From Chiua virens (taxonomy: Eukaryota > Basidiomycota > Agaricomycetes > Boletales > Boletaceae), in assembly GCA_019787685.1 (NCBI GenBank), contig JAHNUO010000026.1:372001-436000 (forward strand): a stretch of 64,000 nt of DNA, read 5' to 3'. Below, one piece after another: positions 1-11,825 of the stretch. The translations under genes were made by a program, and so were the position numbers. Under the pieces are notes generated by a model. The model was not told the origin of the DNA, ran no database searches, and worked only from the letters and a program-made list of their open reading frames with translations. Within the stretch, counting starts at the first letter, position 1; each line of letters opens with the position of its first letter.

Positions 1-751
1 GACGTGTAACGGATGTAGAATGCGGATACGCTGAGGAGGGTGTCGCGCCCGAGGATGACCGTTGTTAACCACACTGGTTTCGCGTGGAAACGTAGGACAG
101 AATCAGGAGTAGTACAACGGGCATCGTGAAGGACTCGGGGACGTACGAGGAAGCAGACCCTTGAGCGCAAGCGTGATGGTGAGGGTGGTCACAAGAGCCT
201 TGTCAGCGGCGGGATCGAGGATGCTGCCAAGCACAGTATGCATATTGAACCGCCTTGCCAGGAACCCGTCGACCTTTTTTTCATGTATGTGCGAAAGATG
301 ACGCGCAACAGTCGTGTTACTGTTTGAATGAGACAATACGGATACTACGTACCAGATCAGAGAGACCGGCGTAGACGAGCAACCCGGTGGCGAGGTAATA
401 GTCGTCGTGGAAGATGGACCAACCGAGGATGGGACAGGAGAGGATGCGGGAAACGGTCAGAAAATTGGGGAAGGTATAGATGTTTTCGCGGAGGGTGAGT
501 CGTTCGTGCGGTTGTGTGCTAACATCTGAATCTGTTTCCTCTGTTGGTGCTGGTTTTGGGTGCGATCGGATGACAGGATATGGTAGACAACGAGTCGCTA
601 TGAAAGTTCTCCGCAGTAAGGGGAGTGGCGTTAGTTTGGGCTCACAATAAAGACTAGGAGAAAGCCGAGTAATGGATAGTGGAAGCCGAGCATGAGAGAG
701 ACCCAGTAAACGTCGAACCCCCAGTGAACTTAGTGACGAGGACATGGACAA
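1..751 (-). CDS. CRD1: Cardiolipin synthase, mitochondrial (C-terminus beyond window)
   Basis: Makes cardiolipin from CDP-diacylglycerol and phosphatidylglycerol in the inner mitochondrial membrane. Three exons fit in phase: 751-353, 273-147 and 73-1. Splicing joins GLSDL to VDGFLARR and gives the CDP-alcohol phosphatidyltransferase signature D-x2-DG-x2-AR-x8-G-x3-D-x3-D (DLVDGFLARR...G...DPAAD). Exon 3 reads VILGRDTLL, as in fungal Crd1. The first 50 residues are rich in Arg, Ser and Leu with no acidic residues, which suits a mitochondrial presequence. The conserved block starts with YTFPNFLTVSRI. The C-terminal membrane helices lie outside the window. Assignment by family motif is firm; mitochondrial location is inferred. 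Confidence 0.9.
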
Positions 752-995
752 GCAAGTCTAAGGGTACTTACCAAATTTAGAAGACCACTTTTGTCTTGAA
801 CCTGACTGACAATCTTACATGGACCAGTACGTGATCAAGGGCATCTAGTACTACGACTTGGTAGCCAGTATACATATATACATACACAATCCTACCACCT
901 TCCAACTATGTATACATGATTCCGCTTGCAACCTACTAGTAAAAGTACACAAACTGCATCCACTCCAGGCTCTGTTGAAACACCCAAGTGCACGT

Positions 996-2297
996 TTACG
1001 CTAATTGCGTACGGAAAGAGCGCGCTTCGGGCGTATCCTTGATATTATCGTATTCCTCTTGATGATCCTCGGGGTTATCAATCGCCCGCTGCAATCCACC
1101 GACAACAGGGTATTTCGACATGGCCCCACCCTTTGGTCCAATGCCAACCTGCGCCGCGGTGATCTGGAGCTCGTTCAAGTATGACACGCAGTGCTGCGTT
1201 AAGGCTTCTTTAACGTACTCCTCCACGGTAGTAGGAATGGATTTGGGAGCGGGGGGGTCGAAGTACTGGCTCGGGACAGGCTTGTACACCACGCCGGAGC
1301 AAAGAGCGCTAGTAGCGTACTTGACGACACACCTCCACACATCATCAACGACTGGCGTGCCATAAACAGCAGGGATTCTGCCTAACCACTGTTGCGGAGA
1401 AACGTCCTTGATCTGGCACCAGATTTGGGGTACAACGTCCAGGTTATTGACCAGATTGAGATTCCATCCCTGGTAGCTGCGCGCGCCAGGAAATTTGCGA
1501 GGCGGGAAATACTCGGCAAACAAATCAGCCCATTCTACATTTCCGGCTGAGGGCCCAGCGATAGGGTACGCGAGGGTGTTTCCATCCGGATGAAATACCC
1601 TAGCTGTGACTAGAGTAAGCGCAACGGAGGTGGTAAGACAGCCACCGAGACTATGACCGGTAATTATGAAACGTGTAGACGGAGATCTGTCCAGACTGTT
1701 AAGGAAGTCAACGATCGTGTTTCCCGGTGAGATGGCATCCTCTGATGATGCAGTGTTCAGTAGGTTATATGTCGCGTATGCCGTCCCTTCTGCGAAGTAA
1801 GGGATGCCCGGGAATACGTTCTTCGAGGGAATAGTGACAGGCTCGTGTTTAATCCCACCAATCACCCAAGCATTAAAGTTGACGGCGGTATCCACTGCAT
1901 TGTCCTCCTTCCGAAGAACATCGTCGCATTTCAGAGGGGTGCCCGCGATGGCGATAACGTAGGTCGGGTGTACGGAGCCATCCTCAAACTGGGCATTCGG
2001 GTGGTAAACGATATACCAAGAATTGGCGAGACAAGCGATTTCGTCTGGCTTGAACTTCCATACGGTTGGCCCCCACGCGAGTCGCCATCCATCCATGTTG
2101 TGGATATAGGGTGTCAGCTGTTTCTGAAAATCTTGTTGAAGCTCCTTCAGCGTTCCCCGCCGATCATTGACCAAGTCGGCCAGCATGGCGAAGGAGAAGA
2201 CTTGTTGGAATATGTCGAGAGCCATTTCGGAGGCTAGATACATCTTCAACATGTTGTGAGGATAACGTAGTGGGGTTAGCATACCAACGAGTTGCAC
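996..2297 (-). CDS. Class 3 lipase (alpha/beta hydrolase)
   Basis: Single-exon gene of 433 residues. The nucleophile elbow GHSLG is at residues 214-218 (Ser216). An Asp in NNLDVVPQIW (Asp287) and a His in LTQHCVSY (His369) are suitably placed to complete the Ser-Asp-His triad of the Lipase_3 family. An upstream strand reading VIAIAGT is the usual oxyanion-loop region. No signal peptide is visible, so a cytosolic enzyme is more likely than a secreted one. The substrate cannot be told from sequence; fungal relatives hydrolyse acylglycerols. The first ATG in frame was taken as start; other Met codons follow within 25 residues. Confidence 0.85.
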   Translation of the reverse strand: MQLVGMLTPLRYPHNMLKMYLASEMALDIFQQVFSFAMLADLVNDRRGTLKELQQDFQKQLTPYIHNMDGWRLAWGPTVWKFKPDEIACLANSWYIVYHPNAQFEDGSVHPTYVIAIAGTPLKCDDVLRKEDNAVDTAVNFNAWVIGGIKHEPVTIPSKNVFPGIPYFAEGTAYATYNLLNTASSEDAISPGNTIVDFLNSLDRSPSTRFIITGHSLGGCLTTSVALTLVTARVFHPDGNTLAYPIAGPSAGNVEWADLFAEYFPPRKFPGARSYQGWNLNLVNNLDVVPQIWCQIKDVSPQQWLGRIPAVYGTPVVDDVWRCVVKYATSALCSGVVYKPVPSQYFDPPAPKSIPTTVEEYVKEALTQHCVSYLNELQITAAQVGIGPKGGAMSKYPVVGGLQRAIDNPEDHQEEYDNIKDTPEARSFRTQLA

Positions 2298-3599
2298 AGG
2301 CAGTCTAGTGGTGGATGGACGGTAAGGTGACTATTAAATACGTCGTCCATCAGCGCACTAGCTAGATTTGGTTCAGCGCTTGTTTGCTCACGTTATAGGT
2401 CCGAAGGGAGCGAGAAGGGAGAAAATTATTCGTACTATTTGAGTCGTCTGAAACGAGGGTGTAACGAAACATGTACCCTCCACACTGCACGCTGGTCAAC
2501 GTGGCAGGAGTTCAGAATCTGGAAAAGAAAGACGGTGACCTGTCACAGTTCTCGAAACAGTTTATAACAATCATTCTGCGGAGACCTGGAATATGGAGAA
2601 TCAGTTATGCTCCTCGCTCTCTGGGCGATATGATTCAGAACGTTGGGCCGGAACCTCAAATCGGACTAGTTAAGGCTACTAGTAACAGGTAAGTAACAAT
2701 ATACAGCGTAGTGGGCAGTAGTTTTGGGTTCTGCTCTATAAATTGGGACTTACCAATTTTGGGCTGCACTGCGGCCGGCCAGAAGACATCAAAGCCCGTG
2801 GAGACCTGTACGAGAAGATGAACAAAGTAAGACCGGTGTCAGCATCAGACGAATAGACCTTGCTCCGACTGTCGGATGTTAGTCCAAGAATAATGATGAA
2901 ACATGAAACGGAAATGAACGGTAAAGTTTACCTATGCCCTTAGAGGGAGTACTCACTCACGACTCGTAAGGCACGGTTGCGAACTTGAATTGAAGATATA
3001 CTAATAGCCTATCAGTTGCGACGATGCCGGGCTACGACATACCTACTGGGAATTGAATGAAGATTCATATGTGTGAAAACGAAGAGAATTAATCGGCGGC
3101 TATAGGTCAACTGTAGGTTGAACCGAACGAGGTCGAACTTGAAGAAGTTACAGTTCCAAGTTGGAACGGATCTCGTGTCGGCAATCAGTGGCGTGGAAAA
3201 GTTCTGGCCACAAATATCTCTATAGCTTCCCCTAGTGACTTGCTCGTTGCTCGCGATCATTATGGATGTTCAAGTTGGCATGCAGTAAATGATTTCATTG
3301 TGTTCTTTGATAGCTAAATGTTGTAACTCGATGAGTACGTGGCGCGTTTAAATCGTGCCTGAGCATAATGGACTGCGTCCAAGGCGGAGGGCGTTGCCAA
3401 GTTGTACCTTGAACCAATGCGGAATTGGTCACGATTTTGAGTTCTTGCCAAGCATCGACATTGATGCATGATTCCCCTTGAGGATGTGTCCTTGTATCCC
3501 GATGCTCGTATAGAATAGCTGCCAAATGAACCCCTCGAGTGTATTTATCACCAAACAGTTTCCATTTTCTATATGCAGATCTACGTTTACTTTGCAGAG
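2298..3599. other. Intergenic, no supported gene
   Basis: Short open frames occur on both strands, but none has a recognisable motif, convincing introns or a partner elsewhere in the window. The part from about 3300 may be a more decayed continuation of the glycosyltransferase relic beside it. Confidence 0.5.
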
Positions 3600-4325
3600 T
3601 CATCACCCTTTCTAATCTATCATATGGCCGTTTACTTCTATCACAACCATGTTCAGGGCAATGGTCTCGACAATCTGTTTGCAGTTCTCGACTCCTGTAA
3701 GGTACTCCTGCTAACTTCAGGGGAAGGCCAGTGTGCACGTTTTTGAGTAACTTCTCCAAGCACCCACAGCGGTGGCGAAGGTCAGGTATCCTTTGATCAT
3801 GCTTTTCGAGGGCCTCCTCGGATGATGGAAAGCTATTGAGCTCGTGGAAGATAATAGAGCCGGTTTGTCTATCACTCAAGCGCAAGGGGTGGTGAGTGGT
3901 GAGCTCTTGAAGGCATGATATGCGAGATCTGAGGGGTGCGAAGGGCGCGATATGGACATTAATGCCTGCAAGGGCAAGTTCGTATGCAGTCGCGAGGCAG
4001 ATATTCGCTTGACCATACTGCGAGGGAGTGAAGAAGAGGGGTAAGGCAATTCATAATGGGCGAGACTGTAAGAGTGCAGGACAGGAAAATTTTATCCCCA
4101 ACGTTACGTCGTACTAGTAACCCGTTTAACATAGTGAAACAGTTGAAGGTGAACGCGGGTGAACGTGCGTCTTCTGACTCGGGTGGCTCAGGTCATGGAG
4201 TGTACGCCAGAAAGGGCAGATCCATAAGCTGTCGCGAGGCAGGCATTCGCCTTACGATACTGCGAGTGGGTAAAGAAGAGCAATGCAATTCACAAGGAGT
4301 GAGGGTGTAGTACAGCAAATTTTAT
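3600..4325 (-). pseudogene. UDP-glycosyltransferase relic, N-terminal part, with duplicated 5' end
   Basis: On the minus strand from about 4060 the frame reads LPLFFTPSQYGQANICLATA followed by YELALAGINVHIAPFAPLRS and then IIFHELNSFPSSEEALEK. This is the N-terminal donor-side start of fungal GT1 UDP-glycosyltransferases. Further on, the next frame reads KQIVETIALNMVVIE, the usual segment about 100 residues in, so a frameshift separates the two. A second, more decayed copy of the first exon (LLFFTHSQY..ANACLATAYGSALSGV) lies about 240 bases upstream at 4200-4325 and ends in a stop. No C-terminal UGT signature was found. This is a truncated, frameshifted pseudogene with a local tandem duplication of its 5' end. 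Confidence 0.6.
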
Positions 4326-4396
4326 CCCTACCATTCTGCCTTCCATTTATCAATAGGGAAACGCGTGGAATAGTGCGTCCCCAGTGCCCACTCAGA

Positions 4397-6300
4397 TCCT
4401 CACAAATGTCTCACGTGGTGAGAGAGGTAGGGAGGGGAATAGTTGATCGTCGATGAATTCCAGTACAAGATAAATTGCCGAGTGGTATGGTGGATGAAGG
4501 GAGACGTTGAAATCTGTAGATGAAGGAACCGAATTGGTCTGCTTGTGAATGCGATAACGAGGTAGGATGGTCAAGAGAGTAGTCAATAGAATCTGCGGCT
4601 GGGTCACGTCGCAAACTCGTCATACGTGCCAACAATAAGGACGAAGAGGACAAAGGCAACAGCGCAGAGAGCGGTATAGCATCATTTGAAATTGGAACTA
4701 GACGAGAAATTTCAAACATTAGAGACAATGATCACTCAAGCAAGATCTCGGACTAACCAAACACAGCTCAGAGCTGAGCGCTGAGCGCTGAGCCTGGATC
4801 GGATGACGACGTCTGACGTCGGTGACACTACCACGATTTGTGGGTATGCATTGTTCGACAATTCCTCGACCCGGTTTGTAAGTACACGTAACTTGGACTG
4901 CGTAATGGATTTAGATACACAAACGTGTCTGGCTATGAGGCGACGCACCGTCGGGTCTGTCATGATGGCCTCCTCTACTAGGGGTCGGGGTCATGTCCAG
5001 TATACTCGAAGGCCGCCTGTGTCCACTAAATGTTGTGCCCTATCGGCTGCGTCTTGCATTCCGCCAGGTATGAGAGTGAGGGATACAGCACATCCGTGTT
5101 CAAAAGCGCCTGAGCGAGAGTGTGGTGTCTTTTGAGTGCTGCCAAGAGCGTCGACGTAAGACCATTCTACATGGTTGAGTGTGAGCCTAATTAGGCTCAT
5201 GTCAGGTGGTTCGTTCTCAGGTGATTTGGCATCCCACTCCAACTTGAAACGCGTCGGTCGAAAGCGTGATCGACATCGTCCCACAATCCACTGCTCTTGA
5301 TTCCTGTCGACACTGCAAGTGGACGAGGCGTACCCCATCGCGGTCAAGATCACGATTAAGGACGATCGCGCGACGGATGTGGTTGTCGATGTGTTGCACC
5401 CGATAAAAGATGATCATGTCGGTGATCGGGAGGCACCGTTGCCATCGGTAGGCGGGAACGAGGGCGAAGTAGGTATGACGAACCGCAACACTGAAGAGAT
5501 TCGGAGGACATTGCTGATCCCGAAGCGTCAGGATGTGGTGCACCGGCGGTCACTCGAGTGGGTACTGAAATATAACTGGGAGGTGGACGAGGAAGCCGGG
5601 GCAACGACGGTCGTGATTCGTGAAGTATGCGACAGGAGGTGGAAGAGGTGGTATTGCATAGCGTGATGCGTATGTTTTCGTCCTTTGCGTTCGGTGCTGA
5701 CTATGTGTGTAAGGAGAGTTGGCATGCTCAAGTGGTGGATGAAACATTGAAAGCGGAAGTGGGAGGGGTATTCCTGGTGGTTAGTGATTTACCGCCTGTG
5801 GGCATTGTGAGTATCTCGCCGGAGACCAGTTTTCGACGTTTGTCGGGTGGCGTTGGCTTGGAACCAAGACGAGAAGGTTGTCCCTGGAATGGGGGGATAT
5901 GTAGTAGCGGGAAGAGGCAGAGAATGCTCATTCTTTTGCAGCGGATACGGTACGGACGTTCTCATTGACACAGGTTCCACTGCTAGTGGTCGGTCGGCGG
6001 TGATCGATGTGTACGGGTTCGTGGCGGGGCGGCAGGGACAGAGACATGCGATTTCAGCAGGGATTCGTGCACTCCAAGGCTACACCAGTGGCCAAACGGG
6101 TGAAGACTTCGTCAAGGCGGTCATGGTTGGGTACGTCATTGACTATCGAAACCGCGAAGTAATACTAACGAATGCGTTGTAGATCGAGATCATCGGTGGA
6201 TCATTGATTCTATCTGAGCCTTCACGGCCAGTTCTCACTGGGATATTGGGACATGGTTGACGACGCACTAACAAATCATTGTTCGGACACTACAAAATTA
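4397..6300. repeat. Downstream 'tail' repeat of NTPase cassette A (longest copy)
   Basis: Repeat DNA beyond the 3' end of NTPase copy A. Its gene-proximal half (about 5640-6300) recurs beside copies B, C and D. Its distal half (4397-5550) recurs as an inverted fragment at 25500-26400. The match to that fragment stops sharply near 4397. Two stretches read on the plus strand keep the same peptide in both copies: TSDVGDTTTICGYALF..NSSTR near 4805-4875, and YPI.VK.TI..±R..DVV.DVL near 5325-5400, with mostly silent or conservative changes. The tail may therefore hold the remains of a second gene convergent to the NTPase. I do not recognise the protein. Confidence 0.65.
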
Positions 6301-6317
6301 TTATACTTGAATCCATT

Positions 6318-9083
6318 TCAACAGTTCATATAACGTGCTTCCCTAGACCTGCCGAACTGCATTCGGTCCTCGAGTTTCTCCAAATACGTCGGGCCTGAAG
6401 ATGAGAATCTCGTATACAGGTCCTTGAGGGTTTCGCTGAGATTCACGTGGCCCTTAAGGAAAGGATACGTGTTTTCATCAAGACCACCTGCATATATACG
6501 GAAACACATGTCTTCACCATCCTTGCCAGGGTCTAGCGTGGCCTCCAGTGACGATGCTTCCATGTCGAAGTCAACCAACACGGCGATATAGGGGGGGCCG
6601 TGGTAGTCCGGGGCAATACTCTTATGGCCTCGCTTGATCTTACTGGGACGCTGAGAACAGTTTCGAGCCTTGTCTGAAATGAGAATATGGGATATTCCCT
6701 GATGGTTGAAACCCGGTTTGAAGTACATGGGAATCACTTTGTCAATCGCGGGTTGCTGATGACAACACTGGATAGCGCTTGTTCGTACCCAGTGGCTCGC
6801 AGTCCAATCGTCAATGCTATGGGTGAGATCAGCACCGCCTTCAAATCAGACACCATGCATGTAACTCACGACAGTTGCGCCTCGTGCTCCCCCCTCGGTG
6901 TGATATCGAAACCCATCGAAACCCAGTGGGAAAAGTTGATATACGCATTCTCAAACTCCTTCCTTGCTCCCGGCACGGCATTCCAGACTCGCGGCCCTAA
7001 AAAGAACTCCAGGAATTCGGTGACTGGCACTGGATGAGAGTCCAGGAGCTTGCTTGTATCGACAACAACCCTCTCGGGCTCGCGAACAAACAAATCCTTT
7101 GCCAAGAGCCAGAGAAAACGGCTGACTAGCTCCCCAGTATCCCCGACGCTAACCACGCCATCCTTAGCCATCAATGCCAGACTGGTTAAAGCGTAAACCA
7201 AGTTGTCGTCGCTGTGTAGCACGTTGGCAGCAGCGCACGACAGAATGGGCTCTGAGGGATAGGTGGTGTAGCTCCAGACTCGATCCTCGGTGGTCTTCAT
7301 GCATACACGAAGATGACTTGCAACCAGATCCTTGGCGTAACGAACAGCGTCACGGTGACCAAAAGTGATGTCGAGACCGAATCTTTGAGCGAGTACGGCG
7401 AAAGCCTGATGGTCGATCCGTAGGTCAAAGGCCCCCATTCCGACTCCGCACAGTTTCTGTCCAGCCAAATCAAGGATGTCTGAAAGGGAGGTATTGTTGT
7501 TTTCCGACAGTGACATCCATCTGCGAATAATTAACGGACGCAAAACACAAAAATAAAAAATAAGTACGCACAATGGACGGCCATATTTAATTATGTGTTC
7601 CCCAGTTGCAACATCATCTTGCAGAACATCCTTGAGCGATGGAGCATGCTGATCCCATCCAAGCTGTATAAATGGCGGGAAACGTAGTTGTCCCTCTATA
7701 GCCACCCTTTGGGAGGGAACTGGGATCACTTTAATGAAGAACACAACAAACCAATAGTGTCACGTACACAGTGTTTGAGGGGACGGATAGTGTACAGCTC
7801 TCGACATGGTTGATGCGAACACAACCCAGACTGGATGCATCAACTTGGAATATTCCTTGATGGCCTGGAGTAACACCGTTTCCAGAACTGAATCGGAAAT
7901 CCGGGTTTCATGTAATACATGAGCCTCATCAAGGGCGATCACCAGCCTGGGTTGGTTCTGCCTCGCCGACATCCTTCCAGCCACCATCTTCTCGTAGTAC
8001 TCCTCCATGATCTTGGTGGGCGAGGACGAAGACATTTCTCTTAGGACCTTCGAGTAGCGATGTGACAATGATATGTATCTCGTGAATCCGCCGTGCTCAC
8101 CTTGCCAAATTCATCTTGTAACTCTGAAAAAAACAGGGTGCGAGCGATATTTCCGATGTCGCGCATATTTTCACACCAATCGAGGGTCCATGGCAACCTG
8201 CCAAGAACTTTGAAGACCGCTGCGAAAAATGCACGACATCGCGTAGAGTACTCCCGTTCAGTGTTGCAATATGCCGTAAGAATGTCTGCAGGTATATCAT
8301 CCCGGGGAGGATCTCCTTGGGCGTCTCCTTGGGCGTCTCCTTGGGTGTCTTCTGGGGATCGGATGTTCATGTATAGTACGCAAACATTCTTTTTTCCGAG
8401 CTGCATGGAAGCGTACGTGTCAACTGTATCGTCAGGCACGATGTGAGATTTACCTCAAGCATTAAACGCGTCTTTCCACAACCCGAGCTCTGGACTACGG
8501 AGCAAAACTTGCCATAATACTGGTTTGGATGATTGTCGAATGCCTTGTCATTTTGCTCGAGATAGTTGAAAAATGCTTCGAGGGCATCGCCTCGGAAAGG
8601 GCGACTCAAAGCAGCCCTCAATTTACTGAGGCGCTCCGGGGAAATATTTTCTATGGATGTCAACGTAAGGACAGGTCCACACTGGCAGAGAAACTTGAAC
8701 TCACGTCGTACTGTAGTGGGGTGAAGAATGGCTACGGATAGTTAGAAGATAATAACATACAGGCGCGATTAATGCGTACCAAGTCTGCGAATGTTGCGGT
8801 ATGACTTTTCTTTCCAAGCTGTCTCTATATCACCCTTTATCCAGGGGTGTTTCTCCAAGAGGTCTACTTGGTTCTGATAGTCGGCATACTTACGATCCAG
8901 TCGAGGGTCCTGTTCAATTATGGCACGGAGCACTCCCTGCAGTTCTGGGAGTGATGGGTCCGCTCGCCATTCTGCCCACCGCCATTTGGCCAGAACCTGT
9001 TGCACCTCCTCATCTATTCGACGATGATCACCATCGTTGGAGCTGTCATCCTGGATAAGATCACGGGAAGAAGAAGGCGTCAT
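6318..9083 (-). CDS. Crinkler-type P-loop NTPase with PD-(D/E)XK-like C-terminus, copy A (801 aa)
   Basis: Eight exons join with no stop: 9083-8780, 8731-8705, 8650-8454, 8400-8101, 8047-7768, 7719-7572, 7520-6870 and 6816-6318. In order the product has a charged N-terminal segment, a Walker A (SSGCGKTR), a strand reading VCVLYMNIRS, a Walker B with DEAH box (VIALDEAH), a sensor-like strand (VWVVFAST), a GRPLW motif, a helical region, and a C-terminal domain with IDKVIP...ILISDKAR...PYIAVLVD. Fungal Crinkler-like proteins share this layout, where the last domain is a restriction-endonuclease fold; that link is by remembered motif pattern. Exon 4 has one more 12-base repeat unit (QGDA) than copy C. 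An in-frame alternative start is less likely because the promoter block ends just before this ATG. Confidence 0.8.
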
Positions 9084-9210
9084 ATCGAGGAAGCTAAGCG
9101 AGTCGGGATTAGGGGCGTGTCACTGTTAGGGATCAACTCAGACTAAATATTTGCCAAGTAAGTCCCACGCAACTCCGATTGGCTCTCCTTTCAGGGATGT
9201 GAATATTCCG
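9084..9210 (-). promoter_or_regulatory. Conserved promoter of NTPase copy A, CCAAT box
   Basis: This block is shared with the other three copies. It holds a CCAAT box (minus strand, 9182-9178) about 95 bases before the ATG, inside the conserved context GAGCCAATCGGA. Similarity to copies B and D stops at about 9210, so copy A lacks the palindrome found further upstream in those two. Confidence 0.55.
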
Positions 9211-9680
9211 GCCCGGATCCGCGTTTTCTAAGCACTTGAAGAGCGCTTAAGCGAGGAATAAGGCTCGCTTGGCTTGATTTTGAGAACTGTGATTGGAGGA
9301 GACCTTGCGCAACTGTTCACCAAGAGCTGTCAAACAGTAACGTTACAAGCTCGTTTTCCTGATGGGCTGCTTCCACATGGAACAGTATGACTCGTTTATC
9401 CACTCCCTCGTCTCGGACAGGTATTTCGACGCAAATATGGACAAGATTTCGAGTCGCCGATCTCGGCGAAACCTGAACTTACCCGCAAACTCCCTTGAAT
9501 AATTGGCTGTGCCTTTGATGACCACATATCCCTATATGAATCAACTCGTTGCTGAGCTCGATGGGACAGACGCAAAGTGGGATACTACGCAGGTTTGATA
9601 GTAATTCGTGAGGTCTCCCTTCTATGTAGAACGCATCTCTGTGCCAGTGACGACAATGCACATGTTACTTACATATGTAA
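9211..9680. other. Accessory intergenic DNA with a short dispersed repeat
   Basis: No gene is supported. About 100 bases (9430-9530) match 27236-27335 (GTATTTCGACGCAAATATG and following), so the DNA on this side of copy A is also repetitive. Confidence 0.5.
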
Positions 9681-9689
9681 TCTTGGGCC

Positions 9690-10660
9690 GTCAAGCATTG
9701 CATCGTTTTCATCGGGCTTGTCGGTTTACCTGTTTCGATGACCCTTTCATGGCTTTCAAGAGCGTTCTGACAGTTCTTCGTCAGGTCAGGTAGATTCCCA
9801 ACTTCCCAGATCTTGAGCTGAGTCCCCCTCAGTCAGTATGTACACGGTTTATTGTTATTCTCGGGTTATTCCTGGAAAGAATTTCCCTATTTCCTGCCAC
9901 TGTATGGTGTAGCCCCCTCGATCGTGGCAGCGACGACTGTCGTTCTATTCTTCATGGAATTGGTCAGTTAATCCATCCAAGGTGTCTGATACCAATCACT
10001 CAGCGGCTTTAGAGTTTGGCTTCGAGGAAGGAGGGCTTCTGTAGATCAAACGACGACCTGCCAGTGGAACAATCAGCACCTGGTTCGAGACTGTTCGTCT
10101 TCTTCCGAGAGCTCTTTGTGCGTTCCGTCATTTACCCCCTCGCTTGGTATGGTATCCTGGGATACCTCGACATCTCAGCCAAATCCCTTCTTCCTCTCTA
10201 CCTTTCCACCCCAATTGAATTTGGTGGTCTTAACATGGACTCACCCACCCTCGATGTTGTACTCGGCGTGATCGGCTTCAGCGGCGGCACCTTCTAGTAC
10301 CTCTTATTCTCCCGGCTGATTCACTCCATGGGTTCAAGCGCCTCTTTTGCAGAGCGATCATGTGCTTCATCCAAATCATGGTGTTGTTCCACTTCATCTA
10401 CTGGATCGTGCAGACGTGCGGCGTCGTTGTTTCTTATTGATGTCTCACGTCTCATCTGACCGTGGTTCTTGATTTCTCTAGCATGTGCATATGTTCATCA
10501 CCACTTGCGCGCCCTTAACGAGCACGCCCGGTACCATCAATGGCATGGGTCAGACCGTGAGATTGTGCGGGTGATCGTGGCAACGTCGATGAGTCCACCT
10601 TTTCAGAGAACAGTACACGCCAACATCGTTCTACTGGTTTATTGTGCTTTCAGATAGTTC
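9690..10660 (+). pseudogene. MFS transporter relic
   Basis: Pieces of a 12-helix major facilitator appear in the right order but in different frames: VFIGLVGLPVSMTLSWLSRA (TM2-3 region), then KEFPYFLPLYGVAPSIVAAT, then RSVIYPLAWYGILGYLDISA with LLPLYLSTPIEFGGL, then FKRLFCRAIMCFIQIMVLFH, then MFITTCAPLTSTPGTINGMGQT. These match the basidiomycete multidrug/TetA-like group, where the last motif reads roughly NG(M/L)(G/A)QT. Stops and frame changes interrupt the joins and cannot be repaired by normal introns. The N-terminal signature and the last helices are missing or unrecognisable. Confidence 0.65.
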
Positions 10661-10869
10661 ATTCCTTTAGGTCTTCCTGACGAGTTTCCTGCCATTCCTC
10701 TGTGTATACACTCCCTACTGTTGCCTCTTTTTTATTATACGGGCATCATCTTGGAGTTGTATGTGCAACGTTTCACTTAGACTTTCATTACCCACCATGC
10801 AGACTGGAATGGGGCGCTTGGTGTATCGGCCGTCTGGTAGCCCAGCACGACAAAACGAATGCAACATAT

Positions 10870-11815
10870 CCAATTACTTAGGCTGTCCTAACGAAAGAGA
10901 GATGAGATAGAGAGATGTCAGATTTGCCCATCGACGCTTCCTGAAGGAGAAAAAATGTAAATGCGGTCCGAGAACGCCGCAAATTATTGGGTACCAATCT
11001 CCGAAAAGTAATAAATTTTCAGCCACAGGGGATGCGATGAGCACTTCACTCGCGTCCTCCACAAACAATCCTTCGAGTGCCGTCAGGATCCGACAGAGTT
11101 CACTCAGCTTGTGCGACTCTACTTCTGGTATGTCCGAAATTCAAGCTGTCAACACACCATCAAGGATTTTTGACAAGACCCCATCGACCACCACTGGCAG
11201 TCCCACTGCCGCGTAGTACTTGCTTTTTGAGAGAACCGGCTTTGTGGGTGATTAAGCGAGATAGGAAAAAATCTCTGAAAGGCACGCCACCTTCTATGCA
11301 TGTGCAGTGGTTCATACATCCCAAAGAACTCGGGTGATCGCCGTCTTGCACTTATCATAGCATTCTTGATCCGAAGTAGCCGTGAAACCATCCGCATCTG
11401 CCAAAACCTCTTCCAGAGCGGACTTCAGCGACGGGAGTGACCACTTACGATGCCTTGGTAATATGTACTAGCTATCTGCTAGAACGTGAAGGTCACCTTT
11501 GCATTCCTCCAGCTTTTCCTTGACGCTTGACAAGGGTCGTTCAGTTTTCAATACGCGGGCGATCTCTGAGTCCTCCGAAAGGTAAAAACAATCGTTGGAG
11601 ATTTTCATACGGCCGATGGGCTGTGACAACTTTGATGCAGCCACGACGGGATACAACGCATGGTATAGGTTGAGGATCAAAGCTCCGGATTGCATGATCA
11701 GCGTGCTGGTGTTGGCAGTCGAAACGGAGGGGAAAGATATGGAGAATATACCTGACGACGCGAGTGCTTTGCCCCCGTGTAAACTGTCCTCGACTGCCCG
11801 CACAATTTTTTAAGG
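10870..11815 (-). pseudogene. ZW10/Dsl1 tethering factor fragment
   Basis: The frame begins ISFPSVSTANTSTLIMQSGA then ALYPVVAASKLSQPIGRMKI and SNDCFYLSED, continues KYYAAVGLPVVVDGVLSKIL, and ends ESHKLSELCRILTALEGLFV. This is the C-terminal part of fungal ZW10, the ER/kinetochore tethering protein. A TAG sits where a Trp is expected after LADS, an indel follows, and further stops interrupt the frame. No N-terminal half is present in the window. An intact ZW10 must be elsewhere, since the gene is normally essential or important. Confidence 0.65.
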
Positions 11816-11825
11816 TGGAACCCAT

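Noticed and set aside
3295..3885. Intact 196-codon gene
   Set aside because: Only its upstream part is in the glycosyltransferase frame; the homologous continuation is in another frame, so it is a relic.
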